Shown: positions 20,486 through 29,893, counted from the stretch's first letter. The stretch is DNA of 64,000 nt from JASHPR01 sp963833885 (GCA_963833885.1 CAWHZU010000019.1:124001-188000); one strand, 5' to 3'. Numbers and translations: made by a program. The notes: generated by a model from the sequence alone, not told the origin.

Positions 20486-21619
20486 TCAGGCGTCGCGGGT
20501 CATCATCCGCCAAGCCCCGATCACCGACCAGACAACGATCCAGCCGACGATCACCGAGATCATCGCCCAGGTCGGCATCGCCGGTATTTGGAGCGCGCCC
20601 CGGCCGCCGAACAACAGTCCGCCGGGGCCGGGACCGCCGCCGGTGGCGGGCGCGAGCGCGGCGGGGCGAAGCTGGTCCATCGCAATGCCGACGTCGAGCC
20701 GCTGGCCGTTGAGGAAATACGGGATCTGCACGCGGGCCAGGACCGGGGTCACGATGATCTCGAGTCCGATCAGCAGGATGGTCGACAGCGTGCGCTGCCC
20801 GGTGAGTGCGCCAAGGCCCAGCCCGACCAGGAAACCGATCGCGACCTCCAGTTCGAGCCACAGGCCGATCTTGAACATCTCGTTGGCCGCCGGGTTGAGC
20901 TCAGCGTCCTCGGCCGCGGTGTAGTTGGTGTACTCGGTGGTGATTCCCTGGGCCGTCGTCGGGCGTCCGGGGCCGGAGCCGGGGACGGGACTGGGCGCGA
21001 ACGCTTGCGTCGCCTGCTGGGGATGCGCCGCGACCCAGGTCTGCAGCTGGGCCTGGTCAAACTGCGCCGGGATCGAGACACCGTTGCCCACGCTGACCGT
21101 CGACGGCTGTGGCACACCCTCGTAGGCCGTCACCAGGCAGACCATGCTGAACGCCAGGGCAACCGCCGGGATCAGGATCGCCAGGCCAGCCGGGATCCGG
21201 GCGAGATACAGCGCCAGGCGTGACCGGCCGGTGATCACCAGGTAGCGGAACACGCCGTCGTTCAGGTCTGTGGTCCCGGCAGCGGCGCCGACCACCGCGG
21301 CGATGATAAACCCGAACTCCGCCGTCAGATTGACGATGGCATCGAACGTGTCGGGGTCCCCGGCCGGCCCGTAGTGGGCCGGGTCGAACAGGTGGAACGC
21401 CAGCCGCAAGCCCAGGATCAGGACAGCGGGCCCGATCGTCATCACGGCGACCGTGATCATCAGGCCGCGGCGCTTGCGCAGTTCCAGATGCTTGGTGGCG
21501 ATGAGCGGCCAGGTCGGCATCGAGGCGCCGAGGCGCCGTGCGATCGGCGTCCGGTCGAGCGGGACCGGGGATCGCTCTTCGGACAGCAGCGGCTCGGCCG
21601 CCGGTGCGGGGCTGGTCAC
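20486..21619 (-). CDS. ABC-2-type transporter permease
   Basis: 377 residues with about six hydrophobic segments: one near 52-75, two near 100-150, a large extracytoplasmic loop (about 170-245, Pro/Gln/Thr-rich), and others near 255-300 and 350-372. It pairs with the ATPase at 21616-22923, whose stop overlaps this gene's GTG start (GTGA). Together with the upstream kinase and LuxR-type regulator it forms an exporter module of the kind used for antibiotic or cell-envelope stress. Substrate unknown. Confidence 0.82.
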   Translation of the reverse strand: MTSPAPAAEPLLSEERSPVPLDRTPIARRLGASMPTWPLIATKHLELRKRRGLMITVAVMTIGPAVLILGLRLAFHLFDPAHYGPAGDPDTFDAIVNLTAEFGFIIAAVVGAAAGTTDLNDGVFRYLVITGRSRLALYLARIPAGLAILIPAVALAFSMVCLVTAYEGVPQPSTVSVGNGVSIPAQFDQAQLQTWVAAHPQQATQAFAPSPVPGSGPGRPTTAQGITTEYTNYTAAEDAELNPAANEMFKIGLWLELEVAIGFLVGLGLGALTGQRTLSTILLIGLEIIVTPVLARVQIPYFLNGQRLDVGIAMDQLRPAALAPATGGGPGPGGLLFGGRGALQIPAMPTWAMISVIVGWIVVWSVIGAWRMMTRDA

Positions 21620-22923
21620 GGTTGCTCTCCCAGTCGGGTCGTTACGGACAGGAACCAGTCCTCCAGCGAGGCGCGGATCTCCTGGAGGCCGTACACGGAT
21701 ATCCCCGCGCCGACCAGCCGCCGGTTGATGTCGGCGACCAGCTCGCGCGAGGCCGCGGCGGGCAGGGCGACCGTCAGCCCGGCGTCGGTCAGCGACGTCC
21801 CTGCGGCGATCCCGGCCTCGTCGATGAGCCGCGCGGCCCGCGCCGGGTCGGCGCAGTCCACCCGCACCGATGCCGCGCCAGCAGTACGGATGAGCTCGTC
21901 GATCGGGCCCTGGCGGATCACCCGGCCGCGGTCCACGATCGCGACCGCGTCGCAGGTGCGCTCCACCTCGTCCAGCAGGTGCGACGACAGCATCACGGTC
22001 CGGCCCTCGGCTGCCAGGCTCACGATCATTTCCCGCATCTGGTGCATGCCGGCCGGGTCGAGCCCGTTCATCGGCTCGTCCAGGATCAGCAGCTTCGGGT
22101 CACCGAGCAGGCAGGAGGCCACCCCGAGCCGCTGGCGCATGCCCATCGAGTACGAGGCGACCTTGTGGTCGGCGCGCTCGGTGAGCCCGACCCGCTCCAG
22201 CGACGGGGCGATCCGCTTGGCTGCGTCGCCGCCGCGCGCCGCGGCCAGCAGCCGCAGGTTGTCGCGCCCGGTCAGGTGCGCATGGAACCGGGGCTCGTCC
22301 ACGATCGCGCCGACCCCGGCCAGCGCCTTGCTCCGCTCGGCCGGGACGGGTACCCCGAGCAACGACGTCGTGCCGCCGTTCGCGCGGGTCAGGCCGAGCA
22401 GGGTGCGGATCAGCGTGGTCTTGCCCGCGCCGTTCGGCCCGAGGTAGCCGAATGCGCTGCCGCGCGGGACGCGCAGCTCCACGCCGTTGACCGCGACGTT
22501 GCTGCCGAATCGCTTGGTCAGGCCGTCGGTCTCCACTGCCCAGCCCCCGGCCGGGCGCTCGAACGAGACGGCGGCGTGGCGGGCCGGGGACGGTGTGGTG
22601 CTCGTGTCTCCGGCCCGACCCACGCCGGGCGGCACGGCCGTGCTCACCGGCCTGGCCGGATCGGACAGCCCAGCCGGACCGGACGACCCGGCCGGGCTGG
22701 ACAGCACTGGGGGCGCGGCCGACGGCTGCGATTGCCCCCGGCCCCACTCATCGTCGTGCTGCTCGGTTGGCCGACCGCGGCGCATGCGTGACACACCAAA
22801 GCCGATCGAGCCGAGCACGATCAGCGCGAGAAGGATTATCCCGAAGTGAACGCCCCCGCCCCCTTGCGGGACGTTCTTAGTTGCCGCCAAAGTAGCCAGG
22901 CCGAGCACATGATTTGCGTTCAT
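21616..22923 (-). CDS. ABC transporter ATPase with an unusual N-terminal membrane anchor
   Basis: 435 residues. Residues about 130-430 are a standard DrrA-like ATPase: Walker A GPNGAGKTT, signature YSMGMRQRLG, Walker B LLILDEP, and H-loop SSHLL. Unusually, it is preceded by a hydrophobic helix (about 27-45, HFGIILLALIVLGSIGFGVS), a basic stretch RMRRGR and a long Pro/Ser/Ala-rich linker (about 50-125). Normal ATPases of this type begin at the equivalent of AVETDGLTKRFG. The gene ends overlapping the permease and begins 91 bp after the LuxR-type regulator. Confidence 0.88.
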   Translation of the reverse strand: MNANHVLGLATLAATKNVPQGGGGVHFGIILLALIVLGSIGFGVSRMRRGRPTEQHDDEWGRGQSQPSAAPPVLSSPAGSSGPAGLSDPARPVSTAVPPGVGRAGDTSTTPSPARHAAVSFERPAGGWAVETDGLTKRFGSNVAVNGVELRVPRGSAFGYLGPNGAGKTTLIRTLLGLTRANGGTTSLLGVPVPAERSKALAGVGAIVDEPRFHAHLTGRDNLRLLAAARGGDAAKRIAPSLERVGLTERADHKVASYSMGMRQRLGVASCLLGDPKLLILDEPMNGLDPAGMHQMREMIVSLAAEGRTVMLSSHLLDEVERTCDAVAIVDRGRVIRQGPIDELIRTAGAASVRVDCADPARAARLIDEAGIAAGTSLTDAGLTVALPAAASRELVADINRRLVGAGISVYGLQEIRASLEDWFLSVTTRLGEQP

Positions 22924-23014
22924 GGCTGGTAATCGTGGTCGGCTGTTGGCCTGGTGTCATCGTGCGCGAGGATCGGTTATTGGTCATTCCCTGGTATGAC
23001 CGCGCCGCGGGCGC

Positions 23015-23674
23015 TCACCTCGTGGTGACGAGGCCCAGCTCGTAGGCGAGGATCACCAGCTGGGTGCGGTCGCGCGCGCCGAGCTTGGTGAGGATCCGGC
23101 TCACGTGCGTCTTGGCTGTGGGCAGGCTGACGTGCAGCGTCTCGGCGAGCTCGGCGTTCGACAGCCCGTGGGCGACCAGCGACAGCACCTCCTGCTCGCG
23201 CTCGGTGAGCTCCTCCAGGCGCCGGTCGGCCTTGGACGGCGCCCGGGCGCGCCCGGTGAAGTGGGCGATGAGCCGGCGTGTCACGCTCGGCGCCAGGAGC
23301 GCGTCGCCCGCGGCGACGGTGCGGATCGCGCTGAGCAGCTCGTCCAGCGGGCGGCTCTTCAGCGCGAATCCGCTGGCGCCGGCGAGCAGCGCCTCGAAGA
23401 CGTATTCGTCCAGGTCGAACGTGGTGAGGATGAGCACACGGGGCGCCGCGTCCCGGCCGGCGGTGATCTGCCTGGTCGCCTCGATCCCGTCCATGACCGG
23501 CATGCGCACGTCCATGACCACGACATCCGGCGTGAGCTCGGCCACGAGCTCGACCGCCCGCCGGCCGTTGCCTGCCCGGCCGACGACGGCCAGGTCGTCC
23601 TCGGCGTCGATTAGCGACGAGAACGCGGTGCGGAGCAGCTCCTGGTCGTCGACGACCAGAACGGTGATGGTCAC
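23015..23674 (-). CDS. NarL/LuxR-family response regulator
   Basis: 219 residues: receiver domain (VLVVDDQELLRTAF; phospho-acceptor Asp in VVMDVRMPVMDG; Lys in FALKSRPLDE) followed by a LuxR-type helix-turn-helix (LTEREQEVLSLVAHGLSNAELAETLHV, written here as the LTEREQEVL and LSNAELAETL motifs). Its GTG start overlaps the kinase stop (GTGA). It lies directly upstream of the ABC exporter genes on the same strand and probably controls them. Confidence 0.93.
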   Translation of the reverse strand: MTITVLVVDDQELLRTAFSSLIDAEDDLAVVGRAGNGRRAVELVAELTPDVVVMDVRMPVMDGIEATRQITAGRDAAPRVLILTTFDLDEYVFEALLAGASGFALKSRPLDELLSAIRTVAAGDALLAPSVTRRLIAHFTGRARAPSKADRRLEELTEREQEVLSLVAHGLSNAELAETLHVSLPTAKTHVSRILTKLGARDRTQLVILAYELGLVTTR

Positions 23675-24909
23675 GCCGCGCCTTCGAGCGGGATCTCGGC
23701 GAGCACGTGAAAACCCCGGCCAGGCAGTGGCTCCGCGACGAGCCAGCCGCCGAACGCGCCCGTCCGCTCGCGCATGCCGACGATCCCGTGCCCCAGGTCC
23801 GGGCCAGCGGCGGCGTCCGGCGATCCCACGTCGGCCGGCAGCCGCGCTGGCCCTCCGTCGTCGGTGACCTCGATGCGCACCGCCTGGTCCGACACGGCGA
23901 GGTCGACCGTGGCGCGGGCTCCCGGCGCATGCTTCACGACGTTGGTCAGCGCCTCCTGCACGACCCGGTAGATCGAGAGCTCGAGCGCCGGGGAGAGCTG
24001 GCGGTCGGCATCCGAGGTGCGCAGCTCAACCGGGGTGCCCGAGGCCTGCACGGTGTGCACGAGCTCCTTGAGGTCGACCAGCCGGGGCGCCGGCGTCAGC
24101 GAGGCCGGGCCGATCCCCTCGTCGCGCAGCAGCGCGAGCACAACCCGCAGCTCGTCCTGGGCGGTCCGGCCGATCGTCTCGATCGAGTCCAGCGCGATGG
24201 CGGCCTCCTCCGGGCGCTTCGCCATCAGGCGGCGGCCCACGCCGGCCTGAACGGTGATCACGGCGAGCGTGTGGGCGACCACGTCGTGCAGTTCCCGCGC
24301 GATGCGCACCCGTTCCTCGCGGACCTCCTGACGGGCACGCTCGGCCTCGGCTGCGAGCTCCCGCTCCGCCTGCTCGGCGAGGCCGGCCAGGTAGCGCCGC
24401 CGCGTCGCGACGGCGTCACCGACGAACCAGCCCGCCGCGAGGGGCGCGAAGCCCAGCACGCTGTCTGTTGGGAGCGATCCTCCCCTGCCCGCGAACTCGT
24501 GGAATCCGAGCGCCACACCCAGTACGGCCGCGGTGACCAGGGCGGCGTAGATCGACGCCTTCCTGGGCAGGCTCGACGCGACCAGGTAGGAGGCCAGGCC
24601 GAGCAGGATGACGACGGCGAGCGACGCCCCGCCCGAGGCAACGGCCAGCCCGGATATCACGGCCGCTACCCCGAGCACGGGCAGCGGCCAGCGACGCAGC
24701 ACGATGAGCAGGCTGCACAGCAGGAAGACGAAAATCAGCCGCGGCGCTCGCGCGAATGGCTGCGGCCCCGACATCACGGCCAGCACCGCCCATGCCGCAC
24801 ACGCGGTCAGCACCGAGGTAGCCAGCCAGCGCCACTCAGCGACCCGGGCAGGAGGCGGCGGCGGACGCTTGGTCGGAGAATCACCGGACACAATACCGAC
24901 GGTAACCAC
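23671..24909 (-). CDS. NarL-type sensor histidine kinase (HisKA_3)
   Basis: About 412 residues. Several hydrophobic helices fill residues about 30-160 with short loops; then comes a coiled stretch with AEQAERELAAEAERARQEV, the HisKA_3 H-box RIARELHDVVAHTLAVI, and the ATPase part (VVQEALTNVVKHAPG, GHGIVGMRERTGAFGG). The start is uncertain: GTG at 24909 and GTG at 24891 are both possible and neither has a good ribosome-binding site. It forms one operon with the response regulator and the exporter. The signal is likely membrane stress, judging from the lack of an extracellular domain. Confidence 0.88.
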   Translation of the reverse strand: MVTVGIVSGDSPTKRPPPPPARVAEWRWLATSVLTACAAWAVLAVMSGPQPFARAPRLIFVFLLCSLLIVLRRWPLPVLGVAAVISGLAVASGGASLAVVILLGLASYLVASSLPRKASIYAALVTAAVLGVALGFHEFAGRGGSLPTDSVLGFAPLAAGWFVGDAVATRRRYLAGLAEQAERELAAEAERARQEVREERVRIARELHDVVAHTLAVITVQAGVGRRLMAKRPEEAAIALDSIETIGRTAQDELRVVLALLRDEGIGPASLTPAPRLVDLKELVHTVQASGTPVELRTSDADRQLSPALELSIYRVVQEALTNVVKHAPGARATVDLAVSDQAVRIEVTDDGGPARLPADVGSPDAAAGPDLGHGIVGMRERTGAFGGWLVAEPLPGRGFHVLAEIPLEGAA

Positions 24910-24959
24910 AGCGTGCGCCGCTGCACATCGTTCTCGAGAATGACGCGTCGCGGCCGGCC

Positions 24960-25286
24960 TTAGTCCGCGGGGCTGGCGTGGCGCATGCGCTCCGCGAGTT
25001 CGTCGCGGGAGTGGATGCCGAGTCTCTGATAGACGTGACGGAGGTGATACTCGACGGTCTTGGGGCTGAGGAACAGCGCGGCTGCGGTTTCCCGCGTGGT
25101 CTTGCCCCCGGCAAGCAGCAGGGCGATCTGCAGCTCCTGCGGCGTCAGCTCGTTGATGCCGCCGGCGTCCCGTAGCCGGCGCGTTTCCCCGGTGGCGGCC
25201 AGCTCGGCGCGGGCCCGGTCGGCCCACGGCCGGGCGTCGAGGTCGTCGAACGTGTCGACAGCCGCGCGAAGCTGCTCGCGGGTCAC
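24960..25286 (-). pseudogene. 3' remnant of a large LuxR-family (LAL-type) regulator
   Basis: Only the last 108 codons of what is normally a protein of about 900 residues remain. They hold the end of the helical repeat region (REQLRAAVDTFDDLDARPWADRARAEL) and a complete LuxR helix-turn-helix (LTPQELQIALLLAGGKTTRE, LSPKTVEYHLRHVYQRLGI). The ATPase and most repeats are missing. The reading frame breaks off at about 25287, exactly where the glycosyltransferase remnant on the other strand begins. A GTG happens to stand at 25286, so a small DNA-binding protein might still be made. Confidence 0.75.
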
Positions 25287-25289
25287 CGA

Positions 25290-26343
25290 GCTGCTGGCCG
25301 CACGCGGCGAGCACGTCCACCCGGCCAGCGCGCACCTGGCCAGCGAATCGGGTCACATCGAGTCCGAGGCCGCCGAGCACGACCTGCACGCCTTCCACGC
25401 CATCCGCCGGATGGACGAAATCCTGCTGGCCAACTTCATGGTCTTCCACGACCTGACCCGCGAGCAGGACTACGACCTGTGGATCGGCGACGAAGCCTGG
25501 GAACTCGACTACTACCTGCACGAGAACCCCGAGCAGAAACGCGCCGCCTACGCCTGGTTCACCGACTTCGTCGGCTGGCTCCCCATGCCCGGCGCCGACG
25601 GCCGCGAGGCGTTCCTGACCGCGGACTACAACGCCGAGATGATCGAGCACATCGCCCGCTTCCCCCGGCTGCGCGACCGCGCCATCTTCGTCGGCGACCC
25701 CGACGACATCGTGCCCGATACCTTCGGCCCCGGGCTCCCGGCCATCCGCGACTGGACCCGCCAGCACTACGACTTCGCCGGATACATCACCGGCTTCGAC
25801 CCCGCCCAGCCACCCGACCGCCGCGCGCTGGGTTACCGCGACGACGAGCGCGTGTGCATCGTCACCGTCGGCGGCTCGGGCGTCGGCGGCGACCTGCTGC
25901 GCCGCGTCATCGCCGCCTACCCCCAGGCCAAAGACATGGTCCCGGAACTACGGATGGTCGTCGTCGCGGGGCCGCGGATCGACCCCGACCGGCTGTCCGC
26001 ACCGGACGGGCTGGAGGTCCGCCGCTACGTCCCCGACCTGTACCGCCACCTGGCCGCCTGCGACCTCGCGGTGATCCAGGGCGGGCTGACCACCGCCATG
26101 GAACTGACCGCCTCCCGCCGCCCGTTCCTGTACTTCCCGCTGCGCCACCACTTCGAGCAGAACCTGCACGTCCGCCACCGCCTGAACCGTTACGGCGCCG
26201 GCCGGTACATGGACTACGACAACGCCGACCCGGAGCAGATCGCCGCCGCCATCGCCGCCGAAATCGGCCGCAACGTCAACTACCAACCCGTCGCCACCGA
26301 CGGAGCCGCCCGCGCCGCCACTATGCTGGCTGACCTCCTCTGA
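25290..26343 (+). pseudogene. 5'-truncated MurG-like (GT28-type) glycosyltransferase
   Basis: About 350 codons of a glycosyltransferase whose N-terminal nucleotide-fold half is largely lost; recognisable sequence starts at LLAARGEHVHPAS. The C-terminal half is well conserved: CIVTVGGSGVGGDLLRRVI, LRMVVVAGPRIDPDRL, YVPDLYRHLAACDLAVIQGG, TTAMELTASRRPFLYFP and HHFEQNLHV, the GT28 sugar-nucleotide site. No good start codon lies at the break; the first ATG is at 25411. The upstream open frame is merely antisense to the LuxR remnant. It was probably a functional cell-surface or secondary-metabolite glycosyltransferase before a deletion. Confidence 0.72.
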
Positions 26344-26482
26344 CGTCTTGCCGGCCGATTAGAGCCCGGCCCGGAATAGTGGCCTGCCCGGATTGCGGCC
26401 TGGGGCCGGGATAGCGCCCCGTGGTGGGGCCCGGCCCGGGATTGGTGAATGAAGCCGGATTGGCGGGGAATTGGTTACGGCC

Positions 26483-27565
26483 ATGCCCCGCACCGTGCTG
26501 ACCGTGCTCGCCGGCGTTGCGCTCGTCCTCGGCCTGAGCTCGTGCAAGGTCACTATGGCCCAGCCGGGCCCGCAGCCCGCTTCGTCCGGCCCGGCTCCGG
26601 CCGCCTCAATCTCCGCAGCCGCCACCCCTACCCCCGCGCCGCGGCCTGCTACGCCCCCGGCCGGCGGCCTGAGCGTGCTGACCGAGCCGCAGGCCGGGAT
26701 CGGGCCGGTCTACCGGCTGATCACGGGCGCGCGCCACTCGGTCGACCTGACCATGTACGAGCTGCGCGACCCGACAGCGGAAGCGGACCTGGCCGCGGAC
26801 GCCGCACGCGGGGTGGACGTGCGGGTGATCCTGGACCGGAACCTGGAGCAGTCGCGCAACACCGGCGCCTATGACTACCTGGCCGCCCATCACGTGCACG
26901 TGGTGTGGGCGCCGGCCGGCACGACATACCACCAGAAGACGCTCACGATCGACGACGCGACCTCGGTCGTCATGACCTTGAACATGGTTACCGAGGACTA
27001 CCCCGACACCCGGGATTTCGCGGTCATCGACACCGATCACGCCGACGTGGCCGCCATTGTCGCGACGTTCGACGCCGATTTCTCCGGTCACGCGGTCCAT
27101 CCGCCGGACGGCGCCGATCTGGTGTGGTCACCGACCAACGCCGAGGCGTCCGTTCTCGCAGTCATCGGGGGTGCGCGGCACTCCCTGGCCGTGGAGAACG
27201 AGGAAATGGACGACTCCGCCGTCACGTCTGCCCTGGCTGCCGCCGCGCGCCGCGGGGTGAACGTCACGATCACGATGACCGCCGACTCCGAATGGGACGA
27301 GGCCTTCAGCGAGCTGGCCAGGGATGGTGTGCACATCCGGCTTTACCCGGATTCAAGCCGTGCCTTGTACATCCACGCGAAAGCGATCGTCGCCGACGCT
27401 GGCCTGCCCGGCCAGCAGGCCCTGGTCGGCTCCCAGAACTTCTCCGTCGCCAGCCTCGGCTACAACAGAGAGCTCGGCATCCGCACCACCAGCTCGGCTG
27501 TGATCGCGGCCCTCAGCGCGGCACTGACCCATGACTACGCCCACGCGACGCCCTATTCGCCGTGA
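26483..27565 (+). CDS. Phospholipase D-like lipoprotein
   Basis: 360 residues from the ATG. A lipoprotein signal peptide (MPRTVLTVLAGVALVLGLSSC, lipobox LSSC) is followed by a Pro/Ala-rich linker (about 25-65) and two PLD half-domains. Both catalytic motifs are present: YHQKTLTID with downstream Asn in LNMVTED, and IHAKAIVAD with Ser/Gln-Asn in GSQNFS. The protein should be anchored to the outer face of the membrane and cleave or transfer phosphodiesters. A TTG four codons upstream is an alternative start. The region before it (26344-26482) holds only GC-rich repeats. Confidence 0.87.
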   Translation: MPRTVLTVLAGVALVLGLSSCKVTMAQPGPQPASSGPAPAASISAAATPTPAPRPATPPAGGLSVLTEPQAGIGPVYRLITGARHSVDLTMYELRDPTAEADLAADAARGVDVRVILDRNLEQSRNTGAYDYLAAHHVHVVWAPAGTTYHQKTLTIDDATSVVMTLNMVTEDYPDTRDFAVIDTDHADVAAIVATFDADFSGHAVHPPDGADLVWSPTNAEASVLAVIGGARHSLAVENEEMDDSAVTSALAAAARRGVNVTITMTADSEWDEAFSELARDGVHIRLYPDSSRALYIHAKAIVADAGLPGQQALVGSQNFSVASLGYNRELGIRTTSSAVIAALSAALTHDYAHATPYSP

Positions 27566-27605
27566 CCCGCTTTCGCCCTAACCCGCTTTCCCGTGACCAG
27601 CCCGG

Positions 27606-28100
27606 CTACGCCCGGTCGGCGATGAGCTTCTCCAGGCGCTCGAACCGGTCGTCGAGGTCGTGCGTGGTGACCACGTCCGCGAGCGACAGGCGCACGGAAG
27701 CGAGCTCCCTGGCCAGGAACTCGGTGTCGGCCTGGGTCCGCGCCGCGACCTCGCGGTCACGCTCGATGCTGGCCCGGTCCCGGTCGTCCTGGCGGTTCTG
27801 CGCCAGCAGGATCAGCGGGGCCGCGTAGGCCGCCTGCGTCGAGAAGGCCAGGTTGAGAAGGATGAACGGGTACGGATCCCAGTGGCCGATGAAGCCTGCA
27901 GTGTTGAGCGCGATCCAGACGACCACGAACGCGCTCTGGCCGACCAGGAAGCGGCCGGTGCCCATGAACCTGGCGGTGGTCTCCGACAGCCGGCCGAAAG
28001 CGTCCGAGTCATACCGGCCGCCCGTACGCGGCCCTCTGCCACGGGGCGAGTTCAGGTCGGAGCGGTCACCGGGAAGGATCGCCAGCGGCAGCATTCTCAT
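27606..28100 (-). CDS. DUF1003 membrane protein
   Basis: 164 residues. It contains the DUF1003 core: GTGRFLVGQSAFVVVWIALN (helix one), GHWDPYPFILLNLAFSTQAAYAAPLILLAQNRQ (helix two, motif PYPFILLN) and a charged C-terminal coiled stretch (DRASIERDREVAARTQAD, then FERLEKLIADR). The ATG at 28100 overlaps the end of the MgtE/CBS gene by 35 nt in another frame, so the two are co-translated. Actinobacterial DUF1003 genes commonly follow an MgtE-N/CBS gene, as here; the function is unknown. Confidence 0.87.
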   Translation of the reverse strand: MRMLPLAILPGDRSDLNSPRGRGPRTGGRYDSDAFGRLSETTARFMGTGRFLVGQSAFVVVWIALNTAGFIGHWDPYPFILLNLAFSTQAAYAAPLILLAQNRQDDRDRASIERDREVAARTQADTEFLARELASVRLSLADVVTTHDLDDRFERLEKLIADRA

Positions 28101-29307
28101 GTGTCTCACCCTTTCGCCAGCCCGCGGGCAGGATCCGGTCCAGCACGTCATCGACGGTGATCGCGCCGAGCAGACGGCCGTGCTCGTCACAGACGGCCAC
28201 ACCGATGAGGTTGTACGCGGCCATGCGCCTGGCCACCTCTTTCTCGGACAGCTCCGGCCGGACGAACCCGCTGTCCTCGATGACCTCGCCCACCATGGCG
28301 GCCGGCGGCTGCCGCAGCAGCGCCTGGAATCCAATGTTGCCGAGGTACCGCCCGGTCGGGGTCTCCGTGGGGGGTTCGCAGACATAGACCTGCGCGGCCG
28401 CCGTGGTGGGCATCCGCGGGTCGCGGATCTGGGCGAGCACCTCGGCGACCGGGGCATCGGGCGGGACGATCAGCGGCTGCGAGGTCATCAGGCCGCCGGC
28501 CGTGGTCGCGTCGTAGCGCAGCAGCCGGCGCAGGTCGGCGGCCTGCACGTTCTCCATCGCGGCCAGCAGCCGCTCCCGCAACTCCTGCGGCATCTCGCCG
28601 AGCACGTCGGCCGCGTCGTCGGGCTGCATCTCCTCCACGACGTCCGCGCCGCGTTCCACGCCCAGGCTGGCCAGCAGCCGGACCTGGTCCTGCTCGGGCA
28701 GTTCCTCGAGTACGTCGGCCAGTTGCTCGTCGTGCAGCATCTCGGCCAGTTCCTGGCGCCGCGCGTCCGGCAGGGCCTCGACCGCGTTGGCGATATCCGT
28801 CGGGTTCATCTCCCGGAGCTGGACCAGCTGCTCGGCGAGCGCGCTGACCTTGAACAGCTCCGGGTGCTTGTCCCACGGCACGACCGTCATGTGGTGCCGC
28901 AGGCCGAGGCCCAGGGTCCGGGCGGGGCCGACGGCCAGCACGGAGACCTCCCAGGACCCGCGCCGGCGCTGCGACGGGATGATGCCCACGTCGAGCACGA
29001 TTCCCGTTTCGACGCGCTTGCCGTACAGCTCGGACGCCAGAATCTCGCCGGTCCGGCGGCTGAACCGCCGCAGGTCGACCGTCCCGCCCCGCAGGTGCAC
29101 GCCGTCGATGGAGATCTCCGCGACCCGGCCGAGGTTGACGAAGATCTCATGCCGCTGCACCATGACCACCAGCCCGACCACCCAGGGCGGGTCGCCGCCC
29201 GCGGCCGGCAGGATGACCACGTCCCGCACCTTGCCGAGAGACATGTCCTCGCTGTCCAGCAGCGGGCGGCCGCGCAGCCGTGAGGCGAAAACGGGCGCTT
29301 CGGTCAT
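28066..29307 (-). CDS. MgtE N-terminal / CBS domain protein with PRC-barrel-like start
   Basis: 413 residues: a PRC-barrel-like region (about 1-120, SRLRGRPLLDSEDMSLGKVRDVV), the MgtE intracellular superhelical domain (about 150-270, ELAEMLHDEQLADVLEELPEQ, with MQPDDAADVLGEMP) and two CBS repeats (TSQPLIVPPDAPVAEVLAQI; ELSEKEVARRMAAYNLIGVAV). The transmembrane channel of true MgtE is absent, so this is a cytoplasmic Mg2+- or nucleotide-sensing protein, not a transporter. An upstream ATG at 29382 is possible, but homologues start at MTEAPVF. It is coupled to the DUF1003 gene. Confidence 0.85.
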   Translation of the reverse strand: MTEAPVFASRLRGRPLLDSEDMSLGKVRDVVILPAAGGDPPWVVGLVVMVQRHEIFVNLGRVAEISIDGVHLRGGTVDLRRFSRRTGEILASELYGKRVETGIVLDVGIIPSQRRRGSWEVSVLAVGPARTLGLGLRHHMTVVPWDKHPELFKVSALAEQLVQLREMNPTDIANAVEALPDARRQELAEMLHDEQLADVLEELPEQDQVRLLASLGVERGADVVEEMQPDDAADVLGEMPQELRERLLAAMENVQAADLRRLLRYDATTAGGLMTSQPLIVPPDAPVAEVLAQIRDPRMPTTAAAQVYVCEPPTETPTGRYLGNIGFQALLRQPPAAMVGEVIEDSGFVRPELSEKEVARRMAAYNLIGVAVCDEHGRLLGAITVDDVLDRILPAGWRKGETHENAAAGDPSR

Positions 29308-29445
29308 CGCGGGCAGCCGGGCATGAATCTGGGTTGCATCGGCCTGCCTCCTAGCGTCGCGCCGCCATGTGGTCCCGGGCATGATCGTCTGCTGCCCCGC
29401 TGACCTAAAGTAAACGGCAGCGGCGGGCGAGCCGCCACCTGGGTC

Positions 29446-29850
29446 TCACGGCGCGCCGGAGGTCAGATGCGCGCCGTCGCCGACCGCGCGCGCCTCGGTC
29501 AGCCACCGTGCGAACTCGCCGTCGAGGTCCGACGGCGCGGTCGCCAGATAGCCGTGGTACGTCAGGGTCTTGGTTAATTTCTCGGCCTTGCGGATGCGCC
29601 GGTCCGTTATCAGCCGCGGCAGCACGAGATGCCCCGCGATCCCGTCGTCACGAACCCGGACGGAACCGAAGATTCGCCGCGTACCGCGCAGCACGACCGG
29701 GCCGTTCTGCAGCTCGTAGGTGGCAGGCCCGGCCGCACGCGCCAGCGCGATGAACCGCCAGAACAGGGCGACGCTCGCCGCCGGCCAGCCGTCGAGGTAC
29801 GGGGCGAAGTCGTCGTCGCGCGACGCCACCGGCCACCGGGACCCGTTCAT
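29446..29850 (-). CDS. DUF5655-like protein
   Basis: 134 residues from the ATG preceded by GGGAGG. The sequence SVALFWRFIALARAAGPATYELQNGPVVLRGTRRIF (key parts ALFWRFI and YELQNGPVVLRG) and LVLPRLITDRRIRKAEKLTKTLTYH resembles DUF5655-type small alpha/beta proteins often found alone in actinobacteria. Function unknown. It is divergent from the ARMT1-like gene with a 43-bp gap. Confidence 0.72.
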   Translation of the reverse strand: MNGSRWPVASRDDDFAPYLDGWPAASVALFWRFIALARAAGPATYELQNGPVVLRGTRRIFGSVRVRDDGIAGHLVLPRLITDRRIRKAEKLTKTLTYHGYLATAPSDLDGEFARWLTEARAVGDGAHLTSGAP

Positions 29851-29893
29851 CCTGCCTCCCTCGAGCGCGGCAGCCAGACCATAACATGACGCT

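Noticed and set aside
25060..25289. Apparent N-terminal extension of the glycosyltransferase frame
   Set aside because: These codons are exactly antisense to the conserved LuxR helix-turn-helix remnant and resemble no glycosyltransferase start.
24910..25767. Long N-terminal extension of the NarL-type kinase frame
   Set aside because: The extra residues are other-frame readings of the LuxR and glycosyltransferase remnants; the kinase proper begins near 24909.
26344..26482. Rho-independent terminator after the glycosyltransferase remnant
   Set aside because: GC-rich inverted stretches exist (for example GCCCC/GGGGC at 26416-26430) but stems are short and no T-run follows.
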